A stretch of 20,807 nt of DNA, taken from Prevotella sp. UBA3288. GTDB taxonomy: Bacteria > Bacteroidota > Bacteroidia > Bacteroidales > Bacteroidaceae. Positions 7,975 through 16,699 of this stretch are shown here, one piece after another. The stretch spans positions 1-20,807 of the forward strand of contig DETM01000059.1 in the NCBI GenBank assembly GCA_002361655.1, read 5' to 3'. A program made the translations under genes and the position numbers. How positions within the stretch are numbered: the stretch's first letter is position 1; every line of letters begins with the position of its first letter. The notes beneath the pieces are model-generated. The model had not been told where the DNA came from, made no database searches, and was given only the letters and a program-made list of their open reading frames with translations.

Positions 7975-10167
7975 ATGAACATCATCCCAATTGCATTCTG
8001 GCTAATACCTATCGCTTCAGTGATAGCACTAGGAATGGCACTCTTCTTTTTCCGATCCATGATGACTGCCGACGAAGGCACACCCCGTATGAGGGAAATA
8101 GCAGGTCACGTACGCCGCGGCGCCATGGCTTACCTGAAACAGCAGTACAAGATTGTGAGCATCGTTTTCATGGTACTGGCCATCGTGTTTGCTATCATGG
8201 CCTACGGTTTCCAGATGCAGAATTCATGGGTGCCCTTCGCATTTCTGACGGGCGGCCTGTTTAGCGGCCTTGCAGGGTTCTTCGGCATGAAGACTGCCAC
8301 CTACGCCTCGGCTCGAACGGCCAATGCCGCCCGCAAGAGTCTGGACAGCGGACTGAAGATAGCATTCCGCTCGGGTGCCGTAATGGGACTGACGGTTGTC
8401 GGCCTTGGACTGCTCGACATCGCCCTATGGTTTCTCATCCTCAACGAGTTTGACGAGAGCGGTCTGATTTCCATCACCACCACGATGCTGACCTTTGGCA
8501 TGGGCGCCTCGACACAGGCTCTGTTTGCCCGTGTTGGCGGCGGCATCTACACAAAGGCGGCCGACGTGGGAGCCGACATCGTGGGTAAGGTGGAAGCCGA
8601 TATCCCTGAGGATGATCCGCGCAACCCGGCTACGATTGCCGACAATGTGGGCGACAATGTGGGCGACGTTGCAGGCATGGGCGCCGACCTCTACGAGAGT
8701 TATTGCGGCAGCATTCTGTCAACGGCAGCCCTGGGCGCAGTAGCCTTTGCCGGTACACAGGCTGACGGCATGCAACTGAAGGCCGTCATTGCGCCGATGC
8801 TGATTGCCGCCGTGGGCGTATTCCTCTCTATCTTGGGCATTTATCTGGTGCGTACGAAAGAAGGAGCAACAATGAAGGACCTGCTTCACTCGCTGTCGAT
8901 AGGAACCAACGTGTCGGCTGCATTGATAGCCGTGGCCACCTTAGGCATCCTCTACTGGCTTCAAATTGACAACTGGCTCGGTCTGTCGTTCTCGGTCATC
9001 ACGGGCTTGGCAGCCGGCGTCATCATCGGACAGGCTACTGAATACTATACCAGTCATTCCTACAAGCCCACACAGAAGATTGCAGAGGCCGGCCTGACCG
9101 GTTCGGCCACCGTCATCATCAAAGGCATCGGTACTGGCATGATGTCTACCTGTATCCCCGTGGTGACCATCGGTGTGGCCATCATGCTGAGTTATCTCTG
9201 TGCCAATGGTTTTGTGACGAACATGACCTCGGAAGCGCTGTCACATGGTCTTTATGGCATCGGTATCGCTGCCGTAGGCATGCTCTCAACACTTGGTATC
9301 ACACTGGCTACCGATGCCTATGGTCCCATTGCCGACAATGCCGGCGGCAATGCTGAGATGAGCGAACTGGGCGAGGAAGTACGCCATCGAACCGATGCGC
9401 TCGATGCCCTTGGCAACACGACAGCCGCTACAGGCAAAGGCTTTGCCATCGGCTCTGCTGCACTAACGGCCTTGGCACTGCTGGCTTCATACATTGAAGA
9501 AGTGAAAATTGCCATGCACCGTTCCGGCGACCTCATAGTCAACCTGACAGGCGAGAAAGTGGATGCCCTGCAGGCCTCCATTCCCGACTTCATGAACTAT
9601 TTCCAGGTAAATCTGATGAACCCCCGGGTGCTGGTAGGAGCCTTCATCGGAGCCATGGCTGCTTTCCTGTTCTGCGGACTGACAATGGAGGCTGTAGGCC
9701 GTGCCGCCCAGAAGATGGTGGAAGAAGTGCGCCGCCAGTTCCGAGAGATTAAAGGAATCCTAGAGGGTACAGGCACGCCCGACTACGGCTCGTGCGTCGC
9801 GATATCAACCCGAGCCGCCCAGCATGAGATGATTGTGCCTTCACTGCTGGCTATTGCCATTCCCATCGTGGTCGGCATCACCCTCGGGGTCTCCGGCGTA
9901 CTTGGGTTATTAGTAGGCGGTTTGTCGGCTGGTTTTACACTGGCCGTATTTATGGCCAATGCCGGCGGGGCGTGGGACAACGCGAAGAAGATGGTCGAGG
10001 AAGGCAACTTCGGCGGTAAGGGCTCGTTTGCCCATAAGGCCACCATCGTGGGCGACACCGTGGGTGACCCCTTTAAAGACACCAGCGGTCCCTCACTCAA
10101 CATCCTCATTAAACTGATGTCAATGGTCTCAATCGTAATGGCTGGCCTGACCATTGCCGTCAGTTAA
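7975..10167 (+). CDS. hppA: Membrane ion-pumping pyrophosphatase (K+-dependent, Na+ or Na+/H+ type)
   Basis: 730 aa with many transmembrane helices, the usual length for the family. It hydrolyses cytosolic pyrophosphate and exports cations across the inner membrane. Substrate-site motifs are DVGADIVGKVEADIPEDD (197-214), DNVGDNVGDVAGMGAD (223-238), EYYTS (356-360), DAYGPIADNAGG (447-458) and GDTVGDPFKDTSGPS (693-707). GNTTAATGKG (480-489), with Ala484 where K+-independent enzymes have Lys, points to K+ dependence. Glu241 in GADLYES is in the register of the Na+-transporting forms, not of the H+-only FGSFAES forms. Thr92, Phe96, Asp148 and Met176 resemble residues I recall as markers of dual Na+/H+ pumps, such as the Bacteroides enzyme. 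It has its own promoter and no clear terminator. Confidence 0.95.
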   Translation: MNIIPIAFWLIPIASVIALGMALFFFRSMMTADEGTPRMREIAGHVRRGAMAYLKQQYKIVSIVFMVLAIVFAIMAYGFQMQNSWVPFAFLTGGLFSGLAGFFGMKTATYASARTANAARKSLDSGLKIAFRSGAVMGLTVVGLGLLDIALWFLILNEFDESGLISITTTMLTFGMGASTQALFARVGGGIYTKAADVGADIVGKVEADIPEDDPRNPATIADNVGDNVGDVAGMGADLYESYCGSILSTAALGAVAFAGTQADGMQLKAVIAPMLIAAVGVFLSILGIYLVRTKEGATMKDLLHSLSIGTNVSAALIAVATLGILYWLQIDNWLGLSFSVITGLAAGVIIGQATEYYTSHSYKPTQKIAEAGLTGSATVIIKGIGTGMMSTCIPVVTIGVAIMLSYLCANGFVTNMTSEALSHGLYGIGIAAVGMLSTLGITLATDAYGPIADNAGGNAEMSELGEEVRHRTDALDALGNTTAATGKGFAIGSAALTALALLASYIEEVKIAMHRSGDLIVNLTGEKVDALQASIPDFMNYFQVNLMNPRVLVGAFIGAMAAFLFCGLTMEAVGRAAQKMVEEVRRQFREIKGILEGTGTPDYGSCVAISTRAAQHEMIVPSLLAIAIPIVVGITLGVSGVLGLLVGGLSAGFTLAVFMANAGGAWDNAKKMVEEGNFGGKGSFAHKATIVGDTVGDPFKDTSGPSLNILIKLMSMVSIVMAGLTIAVS

Positions 10168-10184
10168 CGAAAGACTTAGGCTCT

Positions 10185-10229
10185 GCCCCATTGCCCCCAT
10201 TGGCCCCATCGGCCCCATTGGCCCCATAA
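10185..10229. repeat. 9-bp tandem repeat, five copies, intergenic
   Basis: Five consecutive 9-bp units follow GCCCCATTG with one or two changes each: 10185-10193, 10194-10202, 10203-10211, 10212-10220 and 10221-10229. The repeat lies between the hppA stop and the regulator start, ending 36 nt before that ATG. Strand composition is strongly skewed (C-rich on plus). A minus-strand ORF reading Gly-Ala-Asn through it is an artefact of the repeat. Confidence 0.85.
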
Positions 10230-10265
10230 ATTAAAGAAAACAACCTCAAAATAAGAAAAAGAAAC

Positions 10266-11429
10266 ATGCCAATCAAAATTCTAAGCGTCGATGACGAGAT
10301 GGATCTCGAACTGCTGCTGACGCAATATTTCCGCCGGAAGATACGTAAAGGTGAATACGAATTCCATTTTGCCCACAACGGTGTGGAGGCTTTGACCATG
10401 ATGCTCAAGGAGAAGAACTTCGACATCATCCTCAGCGATATCAACATGCCAGAGATGGACGGTCTGACCCTGCTGACCAAAATCAACGAGATGCAGAACC
10501 CGGCCCTGAAATGTATCATGGTCAGTGCCTATGGCGACATGGGCAATATCCGTCAGGCCATGAACAATGGTGCTTTCGACTTTGCAACAAAGCCCATCGA
10601 CCTCGACGACCTCAGCGTAACTATCGAGAAAGCCATAGAGCAAATCAACTACATCAAACAGTCGCAACAGGAGCACACCCAACTGGAGTCGCTAAAGACT
10701 GATTTGGCCGTCGCCGGCGAGATACAGCAGGCCATTCTGCCTCGCGTATTCCCCCCATTTCCAGAGTTCAGTGAACAATTAGACTTGGCGGCATCGATGA
10801 CCCCGGCCAAAGATGTAGGCGGCGATTTCTACGATTTCTTCCGCATCGATGACAATCACATCGGTGTTGTCATGGCCGATGTTAGCGGCAAGGGCATCCC
10901 CGCTGCCATTTTCATGGCCGTCAGCCGTACGTTAATCCGTGCCATCGGCATGCAGGGAATCAGCCCCTCTGACTGCATCAAGCGTTCCAACGACCTGCTC
11001 TGCAAGGAGTCTGTCGACTGTATGTTCGTCACTGTGTTTTACGCCATCTATGACGTAAAGACTGGTGAACTGAACTACTGCAATGCTGGTCATAACTCAC
11101 CTTTCGTACTGCATGCCGACGGCACCGTGGAGATGCTGCCTACAAGCACCAACTGTATGATAGGCGCTATCAACGGGCTAGACTTCAACGAACAGACCAT
11201 GCAACTGGGTAAAGGCGATATACTCTTGACTTATACCGACGGAGTGAACGAAGCCGTAAACACCGCCTTCGAAGAATACGGTGACGACCGGATGGAGAAC
11301 GTCCTGGGTGAGATGACAGGAAAGTCGTGCAAAGAGGTCATCGACGGCTTGCTGGCCAGCGTCAAGGCCTTTGCCGGCGAAGCACCACAGAGTGACGACA
11401 TCACGCTGATGGCGCTCAAAAGATGGTAA
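10266..11429 (+). CDS. Response regulator with PP2C/SpoIIE (RsbU-like) phosphatase output
   Basis: 387 aa, cytoplasmic. Residues 1-~125 are a receiver domain: acidic pocket Asp9/Asp10, phospho-acceptor Asp58 in LSDINMPEMDG, Ser87 and Lys109. A helical linker (~126-160) with GEIQQAILPR leads to a SpoIIE-type phosphatase (~165-387). The metal-binding aspartates are in GGDFYDF (Asp187), MADVSGKG (Asp205), YTDGVNEA (Asp325) and QSDDIT (Asp377/378), so the enzyme looks active. The family removes phosphate from Ser/Thr of anti-sigma-factor antagonists in partner switching. No such partner is in the window. It opens a packed run of genes with two histidine kinase homologues, the likely source of phosphate for Asp58. 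No TAnnTTTG box is seen in the 98 nt upstream, so read-through from hppA is possible. Confidence 0.9.
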   Translation: MPIKILSVDDEMDLELLLTQYFRRKIRKGEYEFHFAHNGVEALTMMLKEKNFDIILSDINMPEMDGLTLLTKINEMQNPALKCIMVSAYGDMGNIRQAMNNGAFDFATKPIDLDDLSVTIEKAIEQINYIKQSQQEHTQLESLKTDLAVAGEIQQAILPRVFPPFPEFSEQLDLAASMTPAKDVGGDFYDFFRIDDNHIGVVMADVSGKGIPAAIFMAVSRTLIRAIGMQGISPSDCIKRSNDLLCKESVDCMFVTVFYAIYDVKTGELNYCNAGHNSPFVLHADGTVEMLPTSTNCMIGAINGLDFNEQTMQLGKGDILLTYTDGVNEAVNTAFEEYGDDRMENVLGEMTGKSCKEVIDGLLASVKAFAGEAPQSDDITLMALKRW

Positions 11430-11474
11430 CAGAAACATATACAAAAGAGTGATCTGACCTTTAGATACAGAACA

Positions 11475-13052
11475 ATGAGCAAAGCAGTGAAGAACATAGT
11501 GCCTTGGGCCATTGCGGGACTGTTAGCCTGCGCATCGGCAGGATGCTATTGGGCGTACTATCAGGAAGCGGCAGACAAGAAGCAACTGGAACTGCAACTG
11601 GCAGAACTGACCCAGAAAGAGCGGCACTCAATGGTTGTGCAGCGCATCAGCACCCAGATGGAAGAGATTGCCCGCGAACAGCAGATCATCAGCGACGAAC
11701 AGCGCAAAGAGGCAGAAGAGCAGTCCATCGTAGCCAATAAGATGCGTCTGCAGGCCGAGCAGGAACAGCACAAAGCCCTGGAAGCAGAACATCAGGCCCG
11801 CCTGTCGGAGCGTAAAGCCGTCGATGCATCCGGTCTGGCCGAACAGCAACGACAACTGGCCGTAGAACGTCAGCATGAGGCAGAATATTCAAGGAGCGTG
11901 GCTGATACGCTCAGTTATCTCTCCATGGCACGAAGTCTGGGCTCACTGGCAGTCACTCAGTTAAACACCGGCAATGAGGAGATAGCCTCTATACTGGCTT
12001 ATGCTGCTTATACCTACACCAAACGCTATCATGGCGACGTCTACATGCCGGCCATCTACGAGGCACTTGCACTGACCAGCGGCAACAGTAAGCGGTGGAC
12101 TATTGGTCGAGGATCGATCATGAAGACAATTGAACAACAGAAAGACAAGTCATCGTTCATCGCCATCAGCACCTATGGGCAGATCACGAAGAACACCATG
12201 CTGAACGGTCAGTTGCAAAGCAAGACCATCCTGGCCGACAGCCGCTATGACTTCCGCGACCTGCTGTTGGGAGATGATGACAAAATCTTTGCGCTGAGTT
12301 ATAACGGACATCTGCTTTCGGGACAGCCGGGGCAACTGGTCGACTACCCCCTGACTGGAGCCAACAACTGTTTCCGACTATTCCGCTTCAACAAAGAGTA
12401 TCTTACAGTAGTTTCTGAGCAATGCGTATATTTGATTGATGCCAACACAATGAAGACCGTCAAGACACTGCCCCTCAACTTCAAGACCCACGTAGCAGGT
12501 GAAAAAAGAGACATGCTCTGCCTGTTTGACGAAAAAGGGCAGATGTACACTGTCAACGAGAATCTTACCAAGATTACACAGCAAGCCCTACCCTTCCGCC
12601 AACCCATCATGTCGTACACCTACCAATGGGCTACCGGCAAAGAGGCTTACGGCACGTGCGACGGCGTCATCTATCTGCGTGACAACAAGGGGACACTCTC
12701 CAAACTGGTGGGACACCGCTCCAGAGTATCGAGAGTGAAGTTTGCCGGCGACCTGCTCTACTCAACCAGTTACGATGGAACAGTAAGATTCTGGAACATC
12801 AACAGTGAGAAGATAGAACCGATGACCATACTGAAATCCAACCAATGGGTCATATGTTTTGCCGTCGACGACACAAAAAACTTCATCTGGACAGGTGACC
12901 AGAAAGGCTCCGTAAACCAGACGATGATTTCCGTCGACCTGATGGCAGAGAAAGTGCACAACAATTTGAAACGCGACTTCACTGCGGAAGAATGGTCCTA
13001 TTATATAGGCAATAACGTCCCGTATGAATCATTTAAAGCAAAAAGGCCATGA
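11475..13052 (+). CDS. Membrane-anchored coiled-coil protein with WD40-like propeller
   Basis: 525 aa. A hydrophobic segment near residues 8-28 is probably an anchor, with Cys19 or Cys24 a poor lipobox. Residues ~30-145 form a long Gln/Glu-rich coiled coil. Residues ~146-205 are a helical repeat-like stretch (SLAVTQLNTGNEEIASILAY). From ~210 to the end a beta-propeller is likely: one WD repeat is plain at ~411-444 (LVGHRSRVSRVKF ... DGTVRFWN), the others are degenerate. The coil-helix-propeller order resembles the C-terminal sensor half of STAND-type NTPases, but no NTPase is present. It may be a scaffold or sensor for the phosphatase upstream (45-nt gap) and the sensor downstream, whose ATG overlaps its stop by 4 nt. 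Function is inferred. Confidence 0.75.
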   Translation: MSKAVKNIVPWAIAGLLACASAGCYWAYYQEAADKKQLELQLAELTQKERHSMVVQRISTQMEEIAREQQIISDEQRKEAEEQSIVANKMRLQAEQEQHKALEAEHQARLSERKAVDASGLAEQQRQLAVERQHEAEYSRSVADTLSYLSMARSLGSLAVTQLNTGNEEIASILAYAAYTYTKRYHGDVYMPAIYEALALTSGNSKRWTIGRGSIMKTIEQQKDKSSFIAISTYGQITKNTMLNGQLQSKTILADSRYDFRDLLLGDDDKIFALSYNGHLLSGQPGQLVDYPLTGANNCFRLFRFNKEYLTVVSEQCVYLIDANTMKTVKTLPLNFKTHVAGEKRDMLCLFDEKGQMYTVNENLTKITQQALPFRQPIMSYTYQWATGKEAYGTCDGVIYLRDNKGTLSKLVGHRSRVSRVKFAGDLLYSTSYDGTVRFWNINSEKIEPMTILKSNQWVICFAVDDTKNFIWTGDQKGSVNQTMISVDLMAEKVHNNLKRDFTAEEWSYYIGNNVPYESFKAKRP

Positions 13053-15865
13053 GACATACCACCATCATTTTACTGACCATCCTGCTGTGCTTTCTGCCCG
13101 CATCCCTTGTTGCTCAAGGCTTGCCGCTGCTAACCAACTATTCGGCCAAGGACTATGGTGCGCACAACAACAACTTCGATATACTGACCGATGATGACGG
13201 CGTGGTCTATGTGGCAAACTTCGAAGGCCTGCTCTATTTTGACAAGTCGCGATGGCAAATCATCCATACACCCGGCATCAACCGTATCACGTCACTGTTC
13301 CGCGACCACAACAAACGCATCTGGACCTGTGGCTACAACTTCTTGGGATATCTAGACACAGACACGTATGGAAGACTGCAACTGAAGGCTATCGATTTAG
13401 GAACGCTGCATGGCGAAGTGGGACAGTTGCGGGAAGAGAACGAACAGTTGTGCTTCTCAATGACCAACGGCATAAGTTACCGGCTGGAGGAAATGTCTAT
13501 AGTTAAACTTGAAGGCCAAGCACAGTCAACAGGAGAAAATGAAACACAGATACTCAACCTTGATGACGGTCTGACCGTTATAGTGGAACCCGGCAACGGG
13601 CTGGTACTGAAAAGCAAAAACGGTCAGACTATCTGCCACCTGACGGAGGAGAACGGCCTGTGCAGCAACAGCATAAGCCGCGTGACGTACGACGGACACG
13701 GCACGCTCTGGGGTGCCACCTCGAAAGGTATCTTTGCCGTGGCCATCCCCTCAAAATATGCCATCTATAACGCCTATCAAGGACTGAAGGGCGAACTGAC
13801 AGATATTGAGGAACTTGACTCCGTACTTTTTGTGAGTACTTCACATGGCGTATTCCGCAAGGAAGGGGCACACTTTTTACCTATAGAAAATATCAGTCAT
13901 ATGTGCTGGCAACTCTACCAGAAAGGGCACACCCTGCTGGCAGCAACAAGCACGGGCATATTCAGCATCGACGCCAAAGGCAATGCCAGACAACTGTCAA
14001 ACGAGAACGCCACCGCCGTGATGGGAACACCAGATTTGTTCTACAGCGGAGAGATGAATGGCGTGGTGCTCAACAACCAAGGCCAGCGCACCACAGTCGC
14101 TGACATTGAGAAAGCCACAAAGATATATATTGACAGTGACCAGTGCCTGTGGATAGAGGACATTTATGGACAGGTGTGGCAGAAACCACTATCAGCCGCC
14201 ACCTTCAGATTGGCTTCTGAAAAAGGGGATATAGCCACAATGGTGGTCAACAACAAGAAAGTGAATATTATTTCCGTAACCGACACCATAGACTTTCCTC
14301 AGTTCACCATCGCCGACAAGTTTGGCTACACGTGGATGACCAACTATGAAGGAAAGAAACTCCACGCCATGAAAGGCGAGACGCCCGCTGAAAGTCTGGC
14401 AGAAGAAATAGCGCCCTTCTCCGACAACGTGATAAAAGCACTCTACCATGAGAAGGACTTCCTGTGGATTGGCGGAGAGTTTGGCCTTATCAACATTGCC
14501 AGCAACTATAGTGATGCTTCGCTGTCCACTACGCCAAGACTGCGCATCAGAAATGTCATCCTTCATAACGACAGTGTGGTTTGGGGAGGCTTCGGCGACT
14601 ATCCGCAAAGCCTACCGCAATTCGACAGCAATGACCACAACGTGACTATCACCTACGCCCTCGATTTCCCATCCTACGCCGGTATCACACACTACCGCTA
14701 TCGGATGAACGGCGGCTTCTGGTCTGCCTGGTCGCCACTGACGCAGGTCACATTCTCCACCCTGGCTACAGGCGACTATACCTTTGAAGTGCAAGCAATA
14801 GATCCCTTCGGCCGAACATCTGAAACGGTGAGTCTGAACTTCAGCATCGAGGCTCCCATCTACATGAAGTGGTATATGCAGATCATTTACCTCCTTCTCT
14901 TCGGTTTGCTGGTCTATGCCATCTTACAATGGCGCATGAGAAGGTTGGAAAAAGAAAAAATCAGACTGGAGGACATCGTGCGACAGCGAACTGCCGAGGT
15001 GACGAAACAGAAAAACGAGATTGAGGAGAAGTCAGACCGTCTGCAACTGGCCCTCGACGAACTGGCCATGGCACAGCACAAACTCATCCGCCAGGAGAAG
15101 ATGGCTACCGCCGGTAAATTAACACAGGGACTCATAGACCGCATCCTCAACCCCATGAACTATATCAACAACTTCTCGAAACTGTCGTGCGGCCTGCTTA
15201 AAGATCTCAAGGCAAATATCGAGGACGAAGAGGAGCACATCGACAAGGACAATTTCGAGGACACGATGGATGTCATCGATATGCTCGACCAGAACCTGCA
15301 GAAGGTGGAACAGCACGGACTGAGCACCACACGCACTCTGAAGGCCATGGAAGAGATTCTGAAAGACCGTTCCGGCGGACTTGCGCCGATGAACCTGGTG
15401 CACCTGCTGAAACAGAACGAAGAGATGGTGCGCAACTATTATAAACAGCAGATTGACACCCACGACATCCGGGTCATCTTCTCGATACCTGACGACGAGG
15501 TGCCCATCAACGGCAATGCCGAACAGTTAAGCAAGACTTTCATGAGCATTCTGGGCAATGCCGTCTATGCTGTTACCAAGAAGTCCGCACGCCAACAATA
15601 TCAGCCAGAGGTGAAAGTCACGCTACTCTCCACGCCATCCATGGCCACACTGACAATCGAAGATAATGGTATCGGCATCGAACAGGGCATCATACACAAG
15701 ATTTTCGACCCGTTCTTTACCACCAAGACCACTGGCGAAGCCTCTGGCGTTGGGCTCTATCTCAGCCACGAAATTCTCCAGAACCACGGCGGTGACATCA
15801 GCGTACAGTCAGAAAAAGACCGCTTCACTATATTTACCATTACACTACCAATCCTTCATAACTGA
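13049..15865 (+). CDS. Propeller/Y_Y_Y sensor with a histidine kinase domain lacking the phospho-accepting His
   Basis: 938 aa. A signal sequence (1-23, ending LVAQ) is followed by a periplasmic propeller with two-component-propeller repeats (for example NSISRVTYDGHGTLWGATSK near 208-227). Then come a Y_Y_Y-like beta domain (~530-602), a transmembrane helix (~610-631), a coiled coil (~632-690) and a kinase core. In the dimerisation helix the expected AGIAHEIxNP reads QGLIDRILNP: Asp697 and Arg698 replace His and Glu. ATP-site motifs remain: Asn837, DNGIGI (872-877), FDPFFTTK (886-893) and GVGLYLS (900-906). So it can probably bind ATP but not autophosphorylate on His. It lacks the C-terminal receiver and AraC domains of the classical hybrid systems. 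The next gene encodes an intact, clearly similar kinase, which suggests that the two work together. Confidence 0.88.
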   Translation: MRHTTIILLTILLCFLPASLVAQGLPLLTNYSAKDYGAHNNNFDILTDDDGVVYVANFEGLLYFDKSRWQIIHTPGINRITSLFRDHNKRIWTCGYNFLGYLDTDTYGRLQLKAIDLGTLHGEVGQLREENEQLCFSMTNGISYRLEEMSIVKLEGQAQSTGENETQILNLDDGLTVIVEPGNGLVLKSKNGQTICHLTEENGLCSNSISRVTYDGHGTLWGATSKGIFAVAIPSKYAIYNAYQGLKGELTDIEELDSVLFVSTSHGVFRKEGAHFLPIENISHMCWQLYQKGHTLLAATSTGIFSIDAKGNARQLSNENATAVMGTPDLFYSGEMNGVVLNNQGQRTTVADIEKATKIYIDSDQCLWIEDIYGQVWQKPLSAATFRLASEKGDIATMVVNNKKVNIISVTDTIDFPQFTIADKFGYTWMTNYEGKKLHAMKGETPAESLAEEIAPFSDNVIKALYHEKDFLWIGGEFGLINIASNYSDASLSTTPRLRIRNVILHNDSVVWGGFGDYPQSLPQFDSNDHNVTITYALDFPSYAGITHYRYRMNGGFWSAWSPLTQVTFSTLATGDYTFEVQAIDPFGRTSETVSLNFSIEAPIYMKWYMQIIYLLLFGLLVYAILQWRMRRLEKEKIRLEDIVRQRTAEVTKQKNEIEEKSDRLQLALDELAMAQHKLIRQEKMATAGKLTQGLIDRILNPMNYINNFSKLSCGLLKDLKANIEDEEEHIDKDNFEDTMDVIDMLDQNLQKVEQHGLSTTRTLKAMEEILKDRSGGLAPMNLVHLLKQNEEMVRNYYKQQIDTHDIRVIFSIPDDEVPINGNAEQLSKTFMSILGNAVYAVTKKSARQQYQPEVKVTLLSTPSMATLTIEDNGIGIEQGIIHKIFDPFFTTKTTGEASGVGLYLSHEILQNHGGDISVQSEKDRFTIFTITLPILHN

Positions 15866-15877
15866 CAACACATCATC

Positions 15878-16699
15878 ATGGAAGAAGAACTAAAAGAACT
15901 TCAGCAAAAGATGAAACAGCAGGAGAAGTTGGCTTCTCTGGGGCTGCTCAGTGCCGGTATAGCCCACGAAATACAGAACCCGCTGAATTTCGTCATCAAT
16001 TTCAGTAAATTGTCCGACAGGCTAATCGGCGACTTAGAAGAGATTATAGAAGACAACAAAGACCGGCTGTCTGACGACGACTGCGAGGAAGTGGAAGATA
16101 TCATGGCCGACCTGAAAGACAACATGGGCAAGATTGCCGAGCACGGTGAACGTGCCATCAGCATCATTAGGGGCATCTTGCTGATTTCGCGCGGCAAAGA
16201 GAACGAAATGCTACCCACAGACATAGCCCGCCTGGTGAAAGAGTATGTCTGGCTGTCCTATCACGCCATGCGAGCCAACCATAAGGACTTCAACATCAGC
16301 ATCCACGAGTCTTATCAGGAAGGTCTGCCACAGATGATGGTTATCCCACAGGACTTGAGCCGTGCCGTACTCAATATCATGAATAACGCCTGCTATACTG
16401 TGTGGGAGAAGTCGAAGAAAAGCAGTGCCGACTATACCCCCACCATCGAGGTCATGGTCAGTGCCGATGAACAGACACTGACCATCAGCATAGCCGACAA
16501 CGGTGAAGGAATGAGCGACGAAGTGAAAGAACGCCTCTACGAGAACTTCTTCACCACCAAGCCCATCGGGCAGGGAACCGGACTGGGAATGGCCATCGCC
16601 CTCGACATCATCCAGAACAAGCATCAAGGAAAACTCACTTTCGACAGCATAGAGGGCGAAGGCACCCGTTTCATCATGACGCTCCCCATCAGGAAATAA
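15878..16699 (+). CDS. Soluble sensor-less histidine kinase
   Basis: 273 aa, no signal peptide or membrane helix. It starts almost directly with the dimerisation helices: LLSAGIAHEIQNPLNFVINF, with phospho-accepting His30 and Glu31. The catalytic domain has Asn170 (N box), DNGEGM (207-212), ENFFTTK (222-228) and GTGLGM (233-238), all intact. Its kinase core resembles that of the preceding sensor (NPLNFVINFSKLS against NPMNYINNFSKLS), suggesting duplication and then specialisation. It starts 12 nt after the sensor stop. The likely partner for phosphotransfer is the receiver-phosphatase encoded three genes upstream. With no sensor domain, its input probably comes from the membrane pseudokinase or from the membrane coiled-coil protein. 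Confidence 0.9.
   Translation: MEEELKELQQKMKQQEKLASLGLLSAGIAHEIQNPLNFVINFSKLSDRLIGDLEEIIEDNKDRLSDDDCEEVEDIMADLKDNMGKIAEHGERAISIIRGILLISRGKENEMLPTDIARLVKEYVWLSYHAMRANHKDFNISIHESYQEGLPQMMVIPQDLSRAVLNIMNNACYTVWEKSKKSSADYTPTIEVMVSADEQTLTISIADNGEGMSDEVKERLYENFFTTKPIGQGTGLGMAIALDIIQNKHQGKLTFDSIEGEGTRFIMTLPIRK

Noticed and set aside
7821..8081. 86-aa minus-strand ORF across the divergent promoters
   Set aside because: It covers both TAnnTTTG boxes and the start of hppA, so it cannot be a sensible gene.
10160..10519. 119-aa minus-strand ORF ending in Gly-Ala-Asn repeats
   Set aside because: Most of it lies opposite the receiver domain, and its repeat tail is just the intergenic 9-bp repeat translated.
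11475..11560. Lipoprotein signal in the coiled-coil protein
   Set aside because: LLAC (16-19) and SAGC (21-24) are poor lipobox matches, so a plain membrane anchor is the safer call.
15878..16699. RsbW-type anti-sigma kinase partner for the SpoIIE phosphatase
   Set aside because: It has a dimerisation helix with AHEIQNP and His30, so it is a histidine kinase and not a stand-alone RsbW ATPase.
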